Of a stretch of DNA of 64,000 nt, positions 43,491 to 52,140 are shown piece after piece. A program made the translations under genes and the position numbers. The notes below the pieces were generated by a model. It was given only the letters and a program-made list of their open reading frames with translations. It searched no databases and was not told the origin of the DNA. The DNA comes from Acidobacteriota bacterium (GTDB lineage: Bacteria; Acidobacteriota; Terriglobia; Terriglobales; Acidobacteriaceae): assembly GCA_013289875.1 (NCBI GenBank), contig JABCZC010000019.1, positions 1-64,000 of the forward strand, in the 5' to 3' direction. How positions within the stretch are numbered: the first letter of the stretch is position 1; every line of letters begins with the position of its first letter.

Positions 43491-45317
43491 ATGAAAGTTC
43501 ATGTCGCAGTGTCTCTGTTAGTGGCCAGCGCTGCTTTCGCTCTCGGTCAAACACCCGACTGGCAAACACCTACCGAAAAGTCCAACTACCGCACCACCCC
43601 CGACTACGCCGAGACCATGGCCTACCTCAACCGCGTAGCCGCCGCCGCGCCCGGCCAGGTGAAGATCGAGCCATTCGGCACCACGGGTGAGGGCAGGGAA
43701 CTCGACATCGTCATTGCCTCCAAAGATGGCGTCTTCGATCCCGGTGCGATTCACGCCTCGCACCGTCCCATCGTTCTCGTTCAGAATTCCATCCACGCCG
43801 GCGAAATGGACGGGAAGGATTCCTGCCTCGCTCTCCTCCGCGACATGGTTATCACGAAGACGCGTGCCGCACTCCTCGATAATGCCGTCTTCGTCTTCAT
43901 CCCCATGTACAACGCCGATGGACACAAGCGCCGCTCCGCATACAACCGCATCAACCAGAACGGACCCGATGTGATGGGCTGGCGCGGCAACGGTACGAAC
44001 CTCAACCTGAATCGCGATTACATGAAGGCCCAAACGCCCGAAACGCGTGCCTTCATGAAGATGTTTCACCAGTGGCTGCCTGACTTCTTCGTCGACGACC
44101 ACGTCACCGACGGCGCCGACTTCCAGTACGACGTCACCTTCACCATCGACGACGGCCCCAACGTCTACGGCCCTACGGCACGCTGGATCGACGATGTCGT
44201 CACCCCCACGCTCGTCAAGCAGGTCGACGCCGTGCCCGGCCACCTCGCCTCACCCACCTACATCACGCTCAACGACGACTCCGATCCTGCCAAGGGTCTC
44301 GGCTTCAACGACGATCCGCCGCGCTTCTCCACCGGCTACATGATTCTCGAGAACCGTCCCGGCATGCTCGTCGAGCTGCACATGCTCAAGGACTACAAAA
44401 CCCGCGTCACCGGCAACTACGAGCTTCTCCGCGTGCTGATGGAGGTCATTAACCGCGACGTCGCGAAGTTGATAAAGCTCAACGCTGATGCCGACGCTGA
44501 TGCCGCGCGACTTGGAGCGCACCCTCTCGGCAACCAGCAGTTTCCACTTCGCCTAAGCTGGAGTGGCGAGACCACGCCATTCCTCTTTCGCGGATACCAC
44601 TACACGCGCCAGCTCAGCGAAGTCTCCGGCACGATGTGGGTCAAGTACAACCACGAACCATGGGACGTCTCGTTGCCGCTCGCGACCGGATTCAAGGTAA
44701 CGGCATCGATCGTTCCTCCCGCCGCCTACATCATTCCGCGCGAGTGGACCCACGTCATCGATGTGCTTGCCGCCCATCAGGTCGAGATGCAGCACACCTC
44801 CGCGCCCTGGACCGGACAGGTAGAAACCTACCGCTGCACCGACATGCAGTGGAACCGCGCGCCCTTCGAGGGCCGCCATCCTATCTTCCCGGGCGAGGGA
44901 GCATTTGAGCCGGGCAGGTTCGGCCACTGCGATCTTGTCACCGAGACAGTTACATATCCAGCCGGATCGGTTGTCATACAGCTCAATCAGCGTCTATCCA
45001 AGGTCGCCTTGCAATGGCTTGAGCCCGAGGGTCCCGATTCCGCGATGGCCTGGGGCTTTTTCGACAGCATCTTCGAGCAGAAAGAATACGGCGAGCCGTA
45101 CGTCCTCGAAAAACTCGCTCGCGAAATGATGGAGAAAGACCCGAAGCTTAAGGAAGAGTTCGAGCGCAAGATCGAGAGTGACCCGAAATTCGCCGCCAAT
45201 CCCTACGCGCGTCTGTCCTTCTTCTACGACCACTCACCTTGGTACGCGGCGAACCGCGTGGGCGAATATCCGGTCGGGCGGTTGACGAAGCTGGATGGCG
45301 TGCCGCTGGAGAAGTAA
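43491..45317 (+). CDS. M14 family zinc carboxypeptidase, secreted
   Basis: A 608-residue exported protein of peptidase family M14. After the signal (about 1-19, ending FALGQ) comes the M14 domain (about 40-320): zinc ligands in SIHAGEMDGKDSC (HxxE), then FIPMYNADGHKRR and GTNLNLNRDYMKAQTPET, with a later His in the DFFVDDHVTDG region. It would trim peptides or cell wall cross-links in the periplasm. The C-terminal 250 residues are a separate beta-rich region of unknown role. GGAG precedes the ATG. The gene stands alone between ispF and gltX. Confidence 0.82.
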   Translation: MKVHVAVSLLVASAAFALGQTPDWQTPTEKSNYRTTPDYAETMAYLNRVAAAAPGQVKIEPFGTTGEGRELDIVIASKDGVFDPGAIHASHRPIVLVQNSIHAGEMDGKDSCLALLRDMVITKTRAALLDNAVFVFIPMYNADGHKRRSAYNRINQNGPDVMGWRGNGTNLNLNRDYMKAQTPETRAFMKMFHQWLPDFFVDDHVTDGADFQYDVTFTIDDGPNVYGPTARWIDDVVTPTLVKQVDAVPGHLASPTYITLNDDSDPAKGLGFNDDPPRFSTGYMILENRPGMLVELHMLKDYKTRVTGNYELLRVLMEVINRDVAKLIKLNADADADAARLGAHPLGNQQFPLRLSWSGETTPFLFRGYHYTRQLSEVSGTMWVKYNHEPWDVSLPLATGFKVTASIVPPAAYIIPREWTHVIDVLAAHQVEMQHTSAPWTGQVETYRCTDMQWNRAPFEGRHPIFPGEGAFEPGRFGHCDLVTETVTYPAGSVVIQLNQRLSKVALQWLEPEGPDSAMAWGFFDSIFEQKEYGEPYVLEKLAREMMEKDPKLKEEFERKIESDPKFAANPYARLSFFYDHSPWYAANRVGEYPVGRLTKLDGVPLEK

Positions 45318-45431
45318 TTGTTGGTCAAGTTGGTCAAGCAATTGGATGCTGGGGCAAACTTATCTGGCACAGCCTAACTTGACTCCCCATCCTATCCTCC
45401 CTAGCATCAAAACTTGATCCCACAAACAGAT

Positions 45432-46895
45432 ATGTCACCTGCAAGCACCCCACGCGTCCGTTTTGCGCCTTCCCCCACCGGCTACCTCCACGTCGGAGGA
45501 GCCCGCACCGCTCTCTTCAACTGGCTCTTCGCCCGCCACACCGGCGGAACCCTCATCCTGCGCATCGAGGACACTGACTTCGAGCGCTCCTCTGAAGAAA
45601 TGGTGGAGGGCATCCTTGAAGGCATGCGCTGGCTCGGCCTCAACTGGGACGAGGGCCCGTTCTTTCAGTCGCAGCGACTCGATCTCTACCGCCAGACGGC
45701 CGAGACGCTTCTCGCCAGCGGACACGCCTACCCCTGCTTCTGCACCAAGGCCGAACTCGAGCAGCGCCGCGCCGCCCAGGCCGTCTCCGCCGGATGCCCT
45801 CCGATGTACGACCGCCGCTGCCGCACCATCGATCCGCCCCTCGCCGCCCAGCGCAAGGCCGCCGGAGAGCCATTCGCTGTACGCTTTGCCGTGCCTGACG
45901 GACGATCTACAGGCTTCGATGACGCTGTCTTTGGCCGCATCGAGTTTGCCAACGCCGAAATCGAGGACTTCGTCCTCCTGCGTTCAGACGGCATCCCCAC
46001 CTATCACCTCAGCGTCGTCGCCGATGACATCGACATGCGCCTCACGCACATCATCCGGGGTGCCGACCACATTTCGAACACCCCCAAGCAGGTGCTCCAG
46101 TATCAGGCTCTCGGCGCGACTCTGCCGACGTTCGCCCACGTCCCGCTGATCCTCGGTCCGGACAAGACCCGCCTCTCCAAGCGTCACGGAGCGACCTCCG
46201 TCATTTCCTACAAAGAGTTGGGCATCGTTCCCGAAGCTTTCCGCAACTTCCTTGCGCTCCTCGGATGGACGCCCGGCCCCGGACACAAAGATCGCGAAAT
46301 TTTCAGCTCCGATGACCTCATCCAGCTCTTCTCCCTCGAAGGCATCTCAAAATCGAACGCCGTCTTCGATAATGACAAGCTCGCGTGGTTCAACACCGAA
46401 TACATTCGCGCTTACGACGCCGAAAAGCTGCCCCGCCTGATCGAGGAAGAGTGGGCCAAGGCCGGATTCACGCCCACCCGCCCCCGGGAAGAGATCCTCG
46501 CCGCCATCGATCTGCTCAAACCGCGTGCCCGCAACCTCAAAGATTTCGCTACCATCTTTCGCGCGTACTTCAGCGACACCTTTGACTACGATCCCGCCGC
46601 TGTCGCTAAATTCCTCAGTGACGGAGCCGTACGCGCATTCCTCGTCCAGCTATCGCAGCGCTACGCTGCTGCCAGGGAGTTCACGGAAGCTGAGACCGAA
46701 ACCATCCTTCGCGCCTTCGCTGACGAAAGCCGAATCAAAGCCGGCCCGCTCATCAACGGATCGCGCGTCGCTCTCACCGGACAGGCAGTCGCGCCGAGCC
46801 TTTTCGCTGTGATGGCTAACCTGGGGAAGGATCGCGTAGTGAAGCGGCTGGCCTCCTCCGAAAGCATTAAGGCTGAAAGTAGCAAGGCAGACTGA
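45432..46895 (+). CDS. gltX: Glutamyl-tRNA synthetase
   Basis: A 487-residue class Ib aminoacyl-tRNA synthetase that charges tRNA-Glu. The HIGH-type motif is seen in PSPTGYLHVGGARTALFN, the KMSKS-type motif in KTRLSKRHGATSV, and LRIEDTDFERSS fits the family. The zinc-binding CFCTKAELEQRR region is present. The C-terminal anticodon-binding region ends at a hairpin that also holds the stop codon of the convergent gene. The ATG of MSPAST was chosen over an in-frame TTG 18 bases upstream; neither has a strong binding site. Confidence 0.96.
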   Translation: MSPASTPRVRFAPSPTGYLHVGGARTALFNWLFARHTGGTLILRIEDTDFERSSEEMVEGILEGMRWLGLNWDEGPFFQSQRLDLYRQTAETLLASGHAYPCFCTKAELEQRRAAQAVSAGCPPMYDRRCRTIDPPLAAQRKAAGEPFAVRFAVPDGRSTGFDDAVFGRIEFANAEIEDFVLLRSDGIPTYHLSVVADDIDMRLTHIIRGADHISNTPKQVLQYQALGATLPTFAHVPLILGPDKTRLSKRHGATSVISYKELGIVPEAFRNFLALLGWTPGPGHKDREIFSSDDLIQLFSLEGISKSNAVFDNDKLAWFNTEYIRAYDAEKLPRLIEEEWAKAGFTPTRPREEILAAIDLLKPRARNLKDFATIFRAYFSDTFDYDPAAVAKFLSDGAVRAFLVQLSQRYAAAREFTEAETETILRAFADESRIKAGPLINGSRVALTGQAVAPSLFAVMANLGKDRVVKRLASSESIKAESSKAD

Positions 46896-46914
46896 GCCGG
46901 ATCTCTCCGGCTCA
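46893..46914. terminator. Perfect inverted repeat holding both convergent stop codons
   Basis: TGAGCCGG and CCGGCTCA are exact inverted copies around six bases. The gltX stop (TGA) opens the repeat and the stop of the convergent Arc-like gene closes it. There is no T-run after it, so it is at most a weak two-way terminator. Confidence 0.5.
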
Positions 46915-47082
46915 ATCCTGCGCGTCTGTTGCGGCGCTGCCGCGTTTTCGTTTCTCCACCGCCTGCCGAAGCAGGTACTCGATCTGGCCGTTCACGCTCC
47001 GCAGCTCGGCCTGTGCCCATGCTTCGAGCTCGGCCCAAAGCGCCGGATCAATCCGCAATAAAAATGGTTTGCGCTCTGCCAT
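46912..47082 (-). CDS. Small Arc-like ribbon-helix-helix protein
   Basis: A 56-residue protein too short for many gene finders. It reads MAERKPFLLRIDPALWAELE, then WAQAELRSVNGQIEYLLRQA and a basic tail. The beta-strand FLLRID followed by two helices is the Arc/ribbon-helix-helix fold, and the SVNGQIEYLLRQA helix is the Arc-type DNA-binding signature. It begins 8 bp after the SPFH gene ends, a pairing I recognise from many bacteria in which a small Arc-like protein follows an SPFH gene. It could repress the operon through the inverted repeat upstream of the SPFH start. Confidence 0.78.
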   Translation of the reverse strand: MAERKPFLLRIDPALWAELEAWAQAELRSVNGQIEYLLRQAVEKRKRGSAATDAQD

Positions 47083-47090
47083 CCGTTGCC

Positions 47091-48067
47091 TTAGTGGTAC
47101 AGCGTGCCTGTGTTGACAACAGGATGAACCTCAGACTCACTGCACAGCACAACCATTAGGTTGCTCACCATCGCGGCGCGCCGCTCATCGTCGAGCTGCA
47201 CCACATCCTTCTCGGCGAGCTGCTTCAGCGCCATTTCCACCATCGTGACCGCGCCGTGAACAATCTTCTGCCGGGCTGAGATCACCGCTTCCGCCTGCTG
47301 GCTGCGCAGCATCACCTGCGCGATTTCCGGAGCATACGCGAGATGCGTCAATCGCGCCTCATCGACCACTACACCCGCTTTGCCCAGCCGTTCCTGCAAT
47401 TCTCCGCGCAGCGCGCCGGAAACCTCGTCCACATTCGTGCGCAACGTAATGTCGCTGGCGTCGCCGTCATAAGCTAGAGACTCGCCAGGTGGCGCAGCGC
47501 CGACTCGCTCTGCGTAGGCACATAGTTCTCGTAGTCGTCGACATCGAACATCGCCTGCGCCGTGTCCTGCACACGCCACACGACCACCGCCGCAATCTCA
47601 ATCGGATTGCCGCGCTTGTCATTCACCTTGAGCGTGTCACCGTTTAACGTGCGCGCCCGCAGGGAAATCTTGTTCCTTCCCAGCCCGCGCGCATCGGTCG
47701 CGCCTGAAAAGCCGCTCAACTTCTTCGCCGACAGGCCCGCAAGCTGCGCTGCCATCTGCGACTGCCCGTTCGTATAGAACGGATTCCCCCAGTGAAATCC
47801 GCTTGCCCTCACCGTCCCTTTATATGAGCCAAACAGCACCAGCACCCGCCCTTCGTTCGGCTGCAGAGTGAAAAATCCTTTCAACGACACCATCAGCGCG
47901 ATCAACACGAGAACGCCGCAAACCGCTCCCCAGACAACCTGATTTAACGCTGAGAAAACCAGCAGGCCGGCATCGGCCGGCAGTAATACGATCCACAGAG
48001 CCAGTAATGATCCGCCATTCCAAACCTTTACCACCCGCTCCTGATTGACAGCTTGATTCGCTGACAT
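47091..48067 (-). pseudogene. SPFH/Band 7 membrane protein, broken by a single-base deletion
   Basis: The first 197 codons read as a membrane-anchored SPFH protein: two hydrophobic helices (about 25-60), then FTLQPNEGRVLVLFGSYKGT and the Band 7 domain. The frame stops at a TAG (47474-47476) right after ALRHLASL, and the remainder, [20 protein letters not shown] up to VVNTGTLYH, continues in another frame. Inserting one base in the TAG (for example TAC) restores SLYAYDGD, the normal family sequence. The intact protein would be about 325 residues and would form membrane microdomain rings. GGAGGA precedes the ATG. Confidence 0.85.
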
Positions 48068-48107
48068 AGCACGTTCCTCCAGCATCGCTGAATCGATGCT
48101 AGCAAAA

Positions 48108-48126
48108 TGATATCACATTAATATCA
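48108..48126. promoter_or_regulatory. Inverted repeat upstream of the SPFH gene
   Basis: TGATAT and ATATCA are inverted copies around seven bases; the first half also reads TGATATCA, a palindrome in itself. It lies 40 bp before the SPFH start in an AT-rich patch (48100-48135) and might be the operator for the Arc-like protein, whose family binds short palindromes. Function inferred. Confidence 0.35.
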
Positions 48127-48198
48127 AAAAAGCAATGAGAGCGGCTGCCCGTCGGAGGCACCTCAATTTTTCAGTGAGTTACTACCGAGTCCGCCGTG

Positions 48199-48699
48199 TT
48201 AGCGCGCCACTATGTCCACCGTTACCGGAGCCTTCCGTGGCGGAAAGCATGACGTCGCATCGCATGCCTGGTAGCGAAGCTCTGCTTGAATCAGGTGCTC
48301 GCCAGTCTTCGCTTTCACGTGAGCGCGCACGACAAATTCGCCGGTATACACGCTCAGCTTCTCGTTTGGTTCGATGGCGAGCGAGAAATCTTCTCCTGCA
48401 GGGAAATCAACTGGCCCAACCGTTACTCCCGACGGCTCCGCGACCAGCAGTTGCGTGGGAATAAAGCTCTTCTCGTGTGGCGTGTGCGAGTTGATGTGCA
48501 GACCAGGATTTACCTTGAAGTGCAGCTCAACCACACTGTCGTGGTTCGCGGTAACGGAAACCTGCTCCGGATAGAGAAACTTCACGAACTGTTTTGCGTC
48601 ACTCTGCCCGTCGTTGGTTTCCCAGGGCATTTTCTGCGCGGCCGCCAGACCAGCCGCCAAAGTCAGAATTACCCATACGATGCTCCGCCGCACATTCAC
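48199..48699 (-). CDS. DsbD alpha-domain-like secreted protein
   Basis: A 166-residue exported protein with a Sec signal (about 8-21) and a domain like the N-terminal (alpha, DsbC-type) domain of DsbD. The two cysteines of LRYQACDATSCFPPRKAP near the end would be the redox pair that hands electrons to periplasmic partners. The full DsbD membrane and thioredoxin-like parts are absent. Its GTG start overlaps the last base of the TlpA gene stop (TAGTG), so the two are translated together, and TlpA may be its partner. Confidence 0.82.
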   Translation of the reverse strand: MNVRRSIVWVILTLAAGLAAAQKMPWETNDGQSDAKQFVKFLYPEQVSVTANHDSVVELHFKVNPGLHINSHTPHEKSFIPTQLLVAEPSGVTVGPVDFPAGEDFSLAIEPNEKLSVYTGEFVVRAHVKAKTGEHLIQAELRYQACDATSCFPPRKAPVTVDIVAR

Positions 48700-49364
48700 T
48701 AAGACGCGCCCTTCTGCGCTTGCTCTCCGCTGCCGAGAGCTTTCTTGATATTCGCCTCGATCTCATCCCGATCTGCCAGGCCAATCGTCGCCGCAATCAC
48801 CTTGCCATTCCTGTCCACATAGAACGTCGTTGGCAATGCATCGATACCGCCATAGGGCTTCGAGACTTCCTTGTCGTCGATCAGCACCGGATAGTTAATG
48901 TGCAGCTTCATTGCCGAGTCCGCAATTTCCTGCTTCTGCTTAAGCAGAGCTGCCTTGTCGTCCAGGTCGAGGTCGTCTTCGGAAATGCCAAGCACCACCA
49001 GCCCCTGGCTCGCATACTGATCGTGCAGCTGCGTGAGCCACGGAATCTCTATCTTGCAAGGCGCGCACCACGTCGCCCAGAAATCCAGCACGACCGCCTT
49101 ACCCTTGTAGTCTGCGAGCGAAACGTTCTTGCCCGTCGTGTCTTTCAGCGTGAAGGCCGGAGCCTGTTTGTCCGCCAGCGGGTTCTTGAACGGCGCATCC
49201 GCCTCGCCGGCGGGAGCTGGAGCCGACCGGGCCGTCAGCATGACCAGCTTGTCTTTCGCAAATGCCTGCTCCTGCTTTCGCCGCCGGTAATTCGTCACAC
49301 CAGCCCACGCCATCAAGCCCAGGGTAATAAGCAGCACCACAATTACCAGATGATTCCGCTTCAC
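48699..49364 (-). CDS. TlpA-type thiol:disulfide oxidoreductase
   Basis: A 221-residue membrane-anchored thioredoxin-like protein. The helix is about 5-24, a linker follows, and the thioredoxin fold occupies about 65-215 with the active-site motif FWATWCAPC, and a cis-Pro region in ALPTTFYVD. TlpA/ResA-type proteins reduce periplasmic disulfides, often for cytochrome c or copper centre assembly. No cytochrome gene is adjacent. It is directly followed by the DsbD-alpha-like gene with one shared base, so a periplasmic electron-transfer pair is likely. Confidence 0.9.
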   Translation of the reverse strand: MKRNHLVIVVLLITLGLMAWAGVTNYRRRKQEQAFAKDKLVMLTARSAPAPAGEADAPFKNPLADKQAPAFTLKDTTGKNVSLADYKGKAVVLDFWATWCAPCKIEIPWLTQLHDQYASQGLVVLGISEDDLDLDDKAALLKQKQEIADSAMKLHINYPVLIDDKEVSKPYGGIDALPTTFYVDRNGKVIAATIGLADRDEIEANIKKALGSGEQAQKGAS

Positions 49365-49437
49365 ACCGTCCCAACCTTTCCCTCTTCATTCTAGTAGATG
49401 CCGCTCCTCCGAATACGTCTCTGATAGCATCGACTGT

Positions 49438-50415
49438 TTGACGGCACACACTCCATCGCGGCTGGTGCGCATTGAGGCTCAGGCCCTGCTGGCCCTCGCC
49501 GAGCGCCTCGAAGGCCCCATGTCCGCGGCGTTCGACCGCGCCGTCGACTGCATTCTCCAATGCGGACAGGCTCGCGGCCGCGTCGTCGTTACAGGAATGG
49601 GCAAGAGCGGCATCATTGCGCAGAAGATCGCCGCAACGCTTAGCTCGACGGGGAGCCCCGCGCTCTTTCTACACCCGGCAGAGGCCGTGCACGGCGACCT
49701 CGGCATGCTCGCCCGCGGAGACGTCGTCATCGCCCTCTCCGCCAGCGGTGAAACCGAAGAGATCCTCCGCCTGCTTGCCAACATCAAGCGCATCGGCGAC
49801 GCGCTCATCAGCTTCTGCTGCAATACCGTATCGACTCTGGCCCTGTCGAGCGATATCTGCCTCGACGTGAGCGTTCCCGAAGAGGCCTGCGGCATGGGCC
49901 TCGCACCCACTGCCTCCACGACGGCAATGCTTGCTCTTGGGGACGCCCTCGCGATTGCCGTCTCGCTCAAGAAGGGCTTCCGCGCCGAGGACTTCGCCGA
50001 CCTGCACCCTGGCGGTAAGCTCGGCAAGCGTCTTTCCCGTGTCCGCGATCTCATGCATGCGGGCGAGGCAGTTCCACGGGTCACGATGACCACTCCCATG
50101 ACGGACGTGATCTACGAAATGTCTCGCAAGAAGCTGGGCATGACCACCGTCGAAGTCAACGGCCGGCTGATTGGCATCATCAGCGACGGCGATCTGCGCC
50201 GTTTGCTCGAACGCGATGGCCCGGAGGCCCTGAAAAAGACCGCCGGTGACGCGATGAATCCTCACCCGCGAACCATTGCCGCCGAAGAACTCGCCGTGCG
50301 CGCCCTGAGCATGATGGAGGAACAGAAGATTACGTCGCTGGTTGCAATCGATTCGTCGGGAACGATCGAAGGCGTCGTCCACCTGCACGATCTTTGGGAA
50401 ACCGAACTGATCTGA
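49438..50415 (+). CDS. kdsD: Arabinose-5-phosphate isomerase, KpsF/GutQ type
   Basis: A 325-residue sugar isomerase that turns ribulose-5-phosphate into arabinose-5-phosphate for KDO of lipopolysaccharide. The SIS domain (about 40-175) contains VTGMGKSGIIAQKIAATLSS and HPAEAVHGDLGM, and the tail is a CBS-domain pair (about 200-320). The reading begins at a TTG; a GTG 27 bases later is also possible. The STAS gene is convergent downstream, 29 bp from the stop. A gram-negative outer membrane with KDO-containing LPS is implied. Confidence 0.92.
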   Translation: MTAHTPSRLVRIEAQALLALAERLEGPMSAAFDRAVDCILQCGQARGRVVVTGMGKSGIIAQKIAATLSSTGSPALFLHPAEAVHGDLGMLARGDVVIALSASGETEEILRLLANIKRIGDALISFCCNTVSTLALSSDICLDVSVPEEACGMGLAPTASTTAMLALGDALAIAVSLKKGFRAEDFADLHPGGKLGKRLSRVRDLMHAGEAVPRVTMTTPMTDVIYEMSRKKLGMTTVEVNGRLIGIISDGDLRRLLERDGPEALKKTAGDAMNPHPRTIAAEELAVRALSMMEEQKITSLVAIDSSGTIEGVVHLHDLWETELI

Positions 50416-50444
50416 GATTCATCTCGAATCGAAGGAGCGCAGCC

Positions 50445-50786
50445 TCAAAGGCTCTCCGCTTCTTCGGCCGTCGCCGCCATCGGAATGAGCGAATCCACAT
50501 GCGTCAGCTTGAACAGCTCGATAACGCGGAAGTTAAGTCCTGCCGCGATCAGCTTGTGCCCCCGCCTTTGCGCCGAGACGTAATAGTTGATAATCGCGCC
50601 CATGCCTGCCGAGTCCATATATTCCACTTCGGAGAGGTCAAGGATCGTGACCGGCGGGTTTTCCTTCTCCAATTCCGCCTTGAGCGCGAAGAAATTACTT
50701 AGAAGAATCGGCCCGGTGACGTGCACCACCCGCGTCCCCTCTGACTTGCCAGCGATCACTTCAATACCCAGAGTCACTTGTTGCAT
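50445..50786 (-). CDS. STAS-domain anti-sigma factor antagonist
   Basis: A 113-residue STAS-domain protein. ILDLSEVEYMDSAGMGAII carries the phosphorylatable serine (DSAGMG), as in SpoIIAA/RsbV. Such proteins release a sigma factor by binding an anti-sigma kinase, and are controlled by phosphorylation at this serine. No kinase or sigma gene is adjacent, so the partner lies elsewhere. I see no ribosome binding site before the ATG. It faces the mraY promoter region. Confidence 0.88.
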   Translation of the reverse strand: MQQVTLGIEVIAGKSEGTRVVHVTGPILLSNFFALKAELEKENPPVTILDLSEVEYMDSAGMGAIINYYVSAQRRGHKLIAAGLNFRVIELFKLTHVDSLIPMAATAEEAESL

Positions 50787-50904
50787 AGCGATTTACAGTG
50801 TATGTACTCCTGACGGCTACCAATATTACAACAGCGTGAATACCTCGTCTCGTGCCTGCCCCGCGGCCTTATCATTGGTGAAGTTCGCGGCTCCCGGAGG
50901 ATTT

Positions 50905-52038
50905 TTGCTTTACTGGCTTCTTTATCAAAAGCTTTTCCCTTACTTCAGACCCTTCCGCATCTTCCGGTATCTGACGTTCCGCACCGCGTTTGCCACGCTC
51001 ACGGCGCTGCTCATCGCTTTGTTCGTCGGACCCTACGTTATTCAAAAACTGCGCGAGTTTCAAATCGGCCAGTACATTCGCGAAGAAGGCCCCAAGGAGC
51101 ACCAGAAGAAAGCCGGCACTCCGACCATGGGTGGCGTTCTCATCTGCATCGCGATCCTTCTGCCCACCCTTTTATGGTCCGACCTCTCGAATCCCTTCGT
51201 CTGGCTTGTCATGGGTTCCACCGTAGCATTTGGAGCCATTGGCTTCGCCGACGACTACATCAAGGTCGTCCACCGCCGTAATCTCGGACTCACCGCCCGT
51301 GCCAAGCTCGGCTATCAGGCTCTCGCGTCGGCCGCAATCGCCGTGGTTCTCGTTGCTATGCAGAGCCTGGGCATCTACTCCACCCAGCTCACCGTGCCCT
51401 TCCTCAAAAACTTCCATCCTCATCTCTCGCTCGGCCCTCTTACGCATATCCCGCACATTAGCCTGCTGGCATTCCTGCCCTTTGTTGTCTTCATCGTGCT
51501 GGTAATTGTTTTTTCCAGCAACGCCGTGAACCTCACCGACGGGCTCGACGGCCTGGCTATCGGCTGCACCATCGTCGCCGCCGGAGCCCTCACCGTTCTT
51601 ACCTATGTCAGCGGCCATGTGGTCTTTTCGGACTACCTCGAGTTGCAGCGAATGCCGATGGTTGGCGAGGTGACCGTCTTTTGCGGCTGCATGGTTGGCG
51701 CCAGCATCGGCTTCCTCTGGTACAACGCGCACCCCGCCGAAGTCTTCATGGGCGACGTTGGGTCGCTCGCGCTGGGCGGCGCCATCGGCACCGTGGCCGT
51801 CGTCATCCGGCAGGAGCTGCTCCTGCCTTTCATCGGAGGCATCTTCGTCCTCGAAGCCTTCTCCGTCATCCTCCAGGTCGGCAGTTACAAGCTCCGCAAA
51901 AAGCGCATCTTCAAAATGGCGCCCCTCCACCATCACTTCGAGCTGATGGGCTGGTCCGAATCGAAAGTCATTGTCCGGTTCTGGATCGGGGCCCTGGTGT
52001 TTGCACTCTTTGCACTCACCACCCTGAAGCTGCGATAA
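50905..52038 (+). CDS. mraY: Phospho-N-acetylmuramoyl-pentapeptide transferase
   Basis: A 377-residue multi-pass enzyme that attaches the UDP-MurNAc-pentapeptide to undecaprenyl phosphate, making lipid I. Conserved parts are GTPTMGG, FADDYIKV, NLTDGLDGLAIG, MGDVGSLALGG and APLHHHFELMGW. A TTG start is supported by GGAGG five bases upstream and by the family N-terminus LYWLLYQKLFP; an upstream ATG reading overlaps the STAS gene. It starts the mur segment here, with murD about 100 bp further on. No murE or murF precedes it, unlike the usual cluster. Confidence 0.95.
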   Translation: MLYWLLYQKLFPYFRPFRIFRYLTFRTAFATLTALLIALFVGPYVIQKLREFQIGQYIREEGPKEHQKKAGTPTMGGVLICIAILLPTLLWSDLSNPFVWLVMGSTVAFGAIGFADDYIKVVHRRNLGLTARAKLGYQALASAAIAVVLVAMQSLGIYSTQLTVPFLKNFHPHLSLGPLTHIPHISLLAFLPFVVFIVLVIVFSSNAVNLTDGLDGLAIGCTIVAAGALTVLTYVSGHVVFSDYLELQRMPMVGEVTVFCGCMVGASIGFLWYNAHPAEVFMGDVGSLALGGAIGTVAVVIRQELLLPFIGGIFVLEAFSVILQVGSYKLRKKRIFKMAPLHHHFELMGWSESKVIVRFWIGALVFALFALTTLKLR

Positions 52039-52140
52039 ACACAGCGTCGAACGTGCAACAATGACCTGTCCGGCTGAAACCCGGAGCAGCGAAAGTGCGC
52101 CAATTTCCCACGGATGGGTTCACCTTCTAAACTCGTGAGC

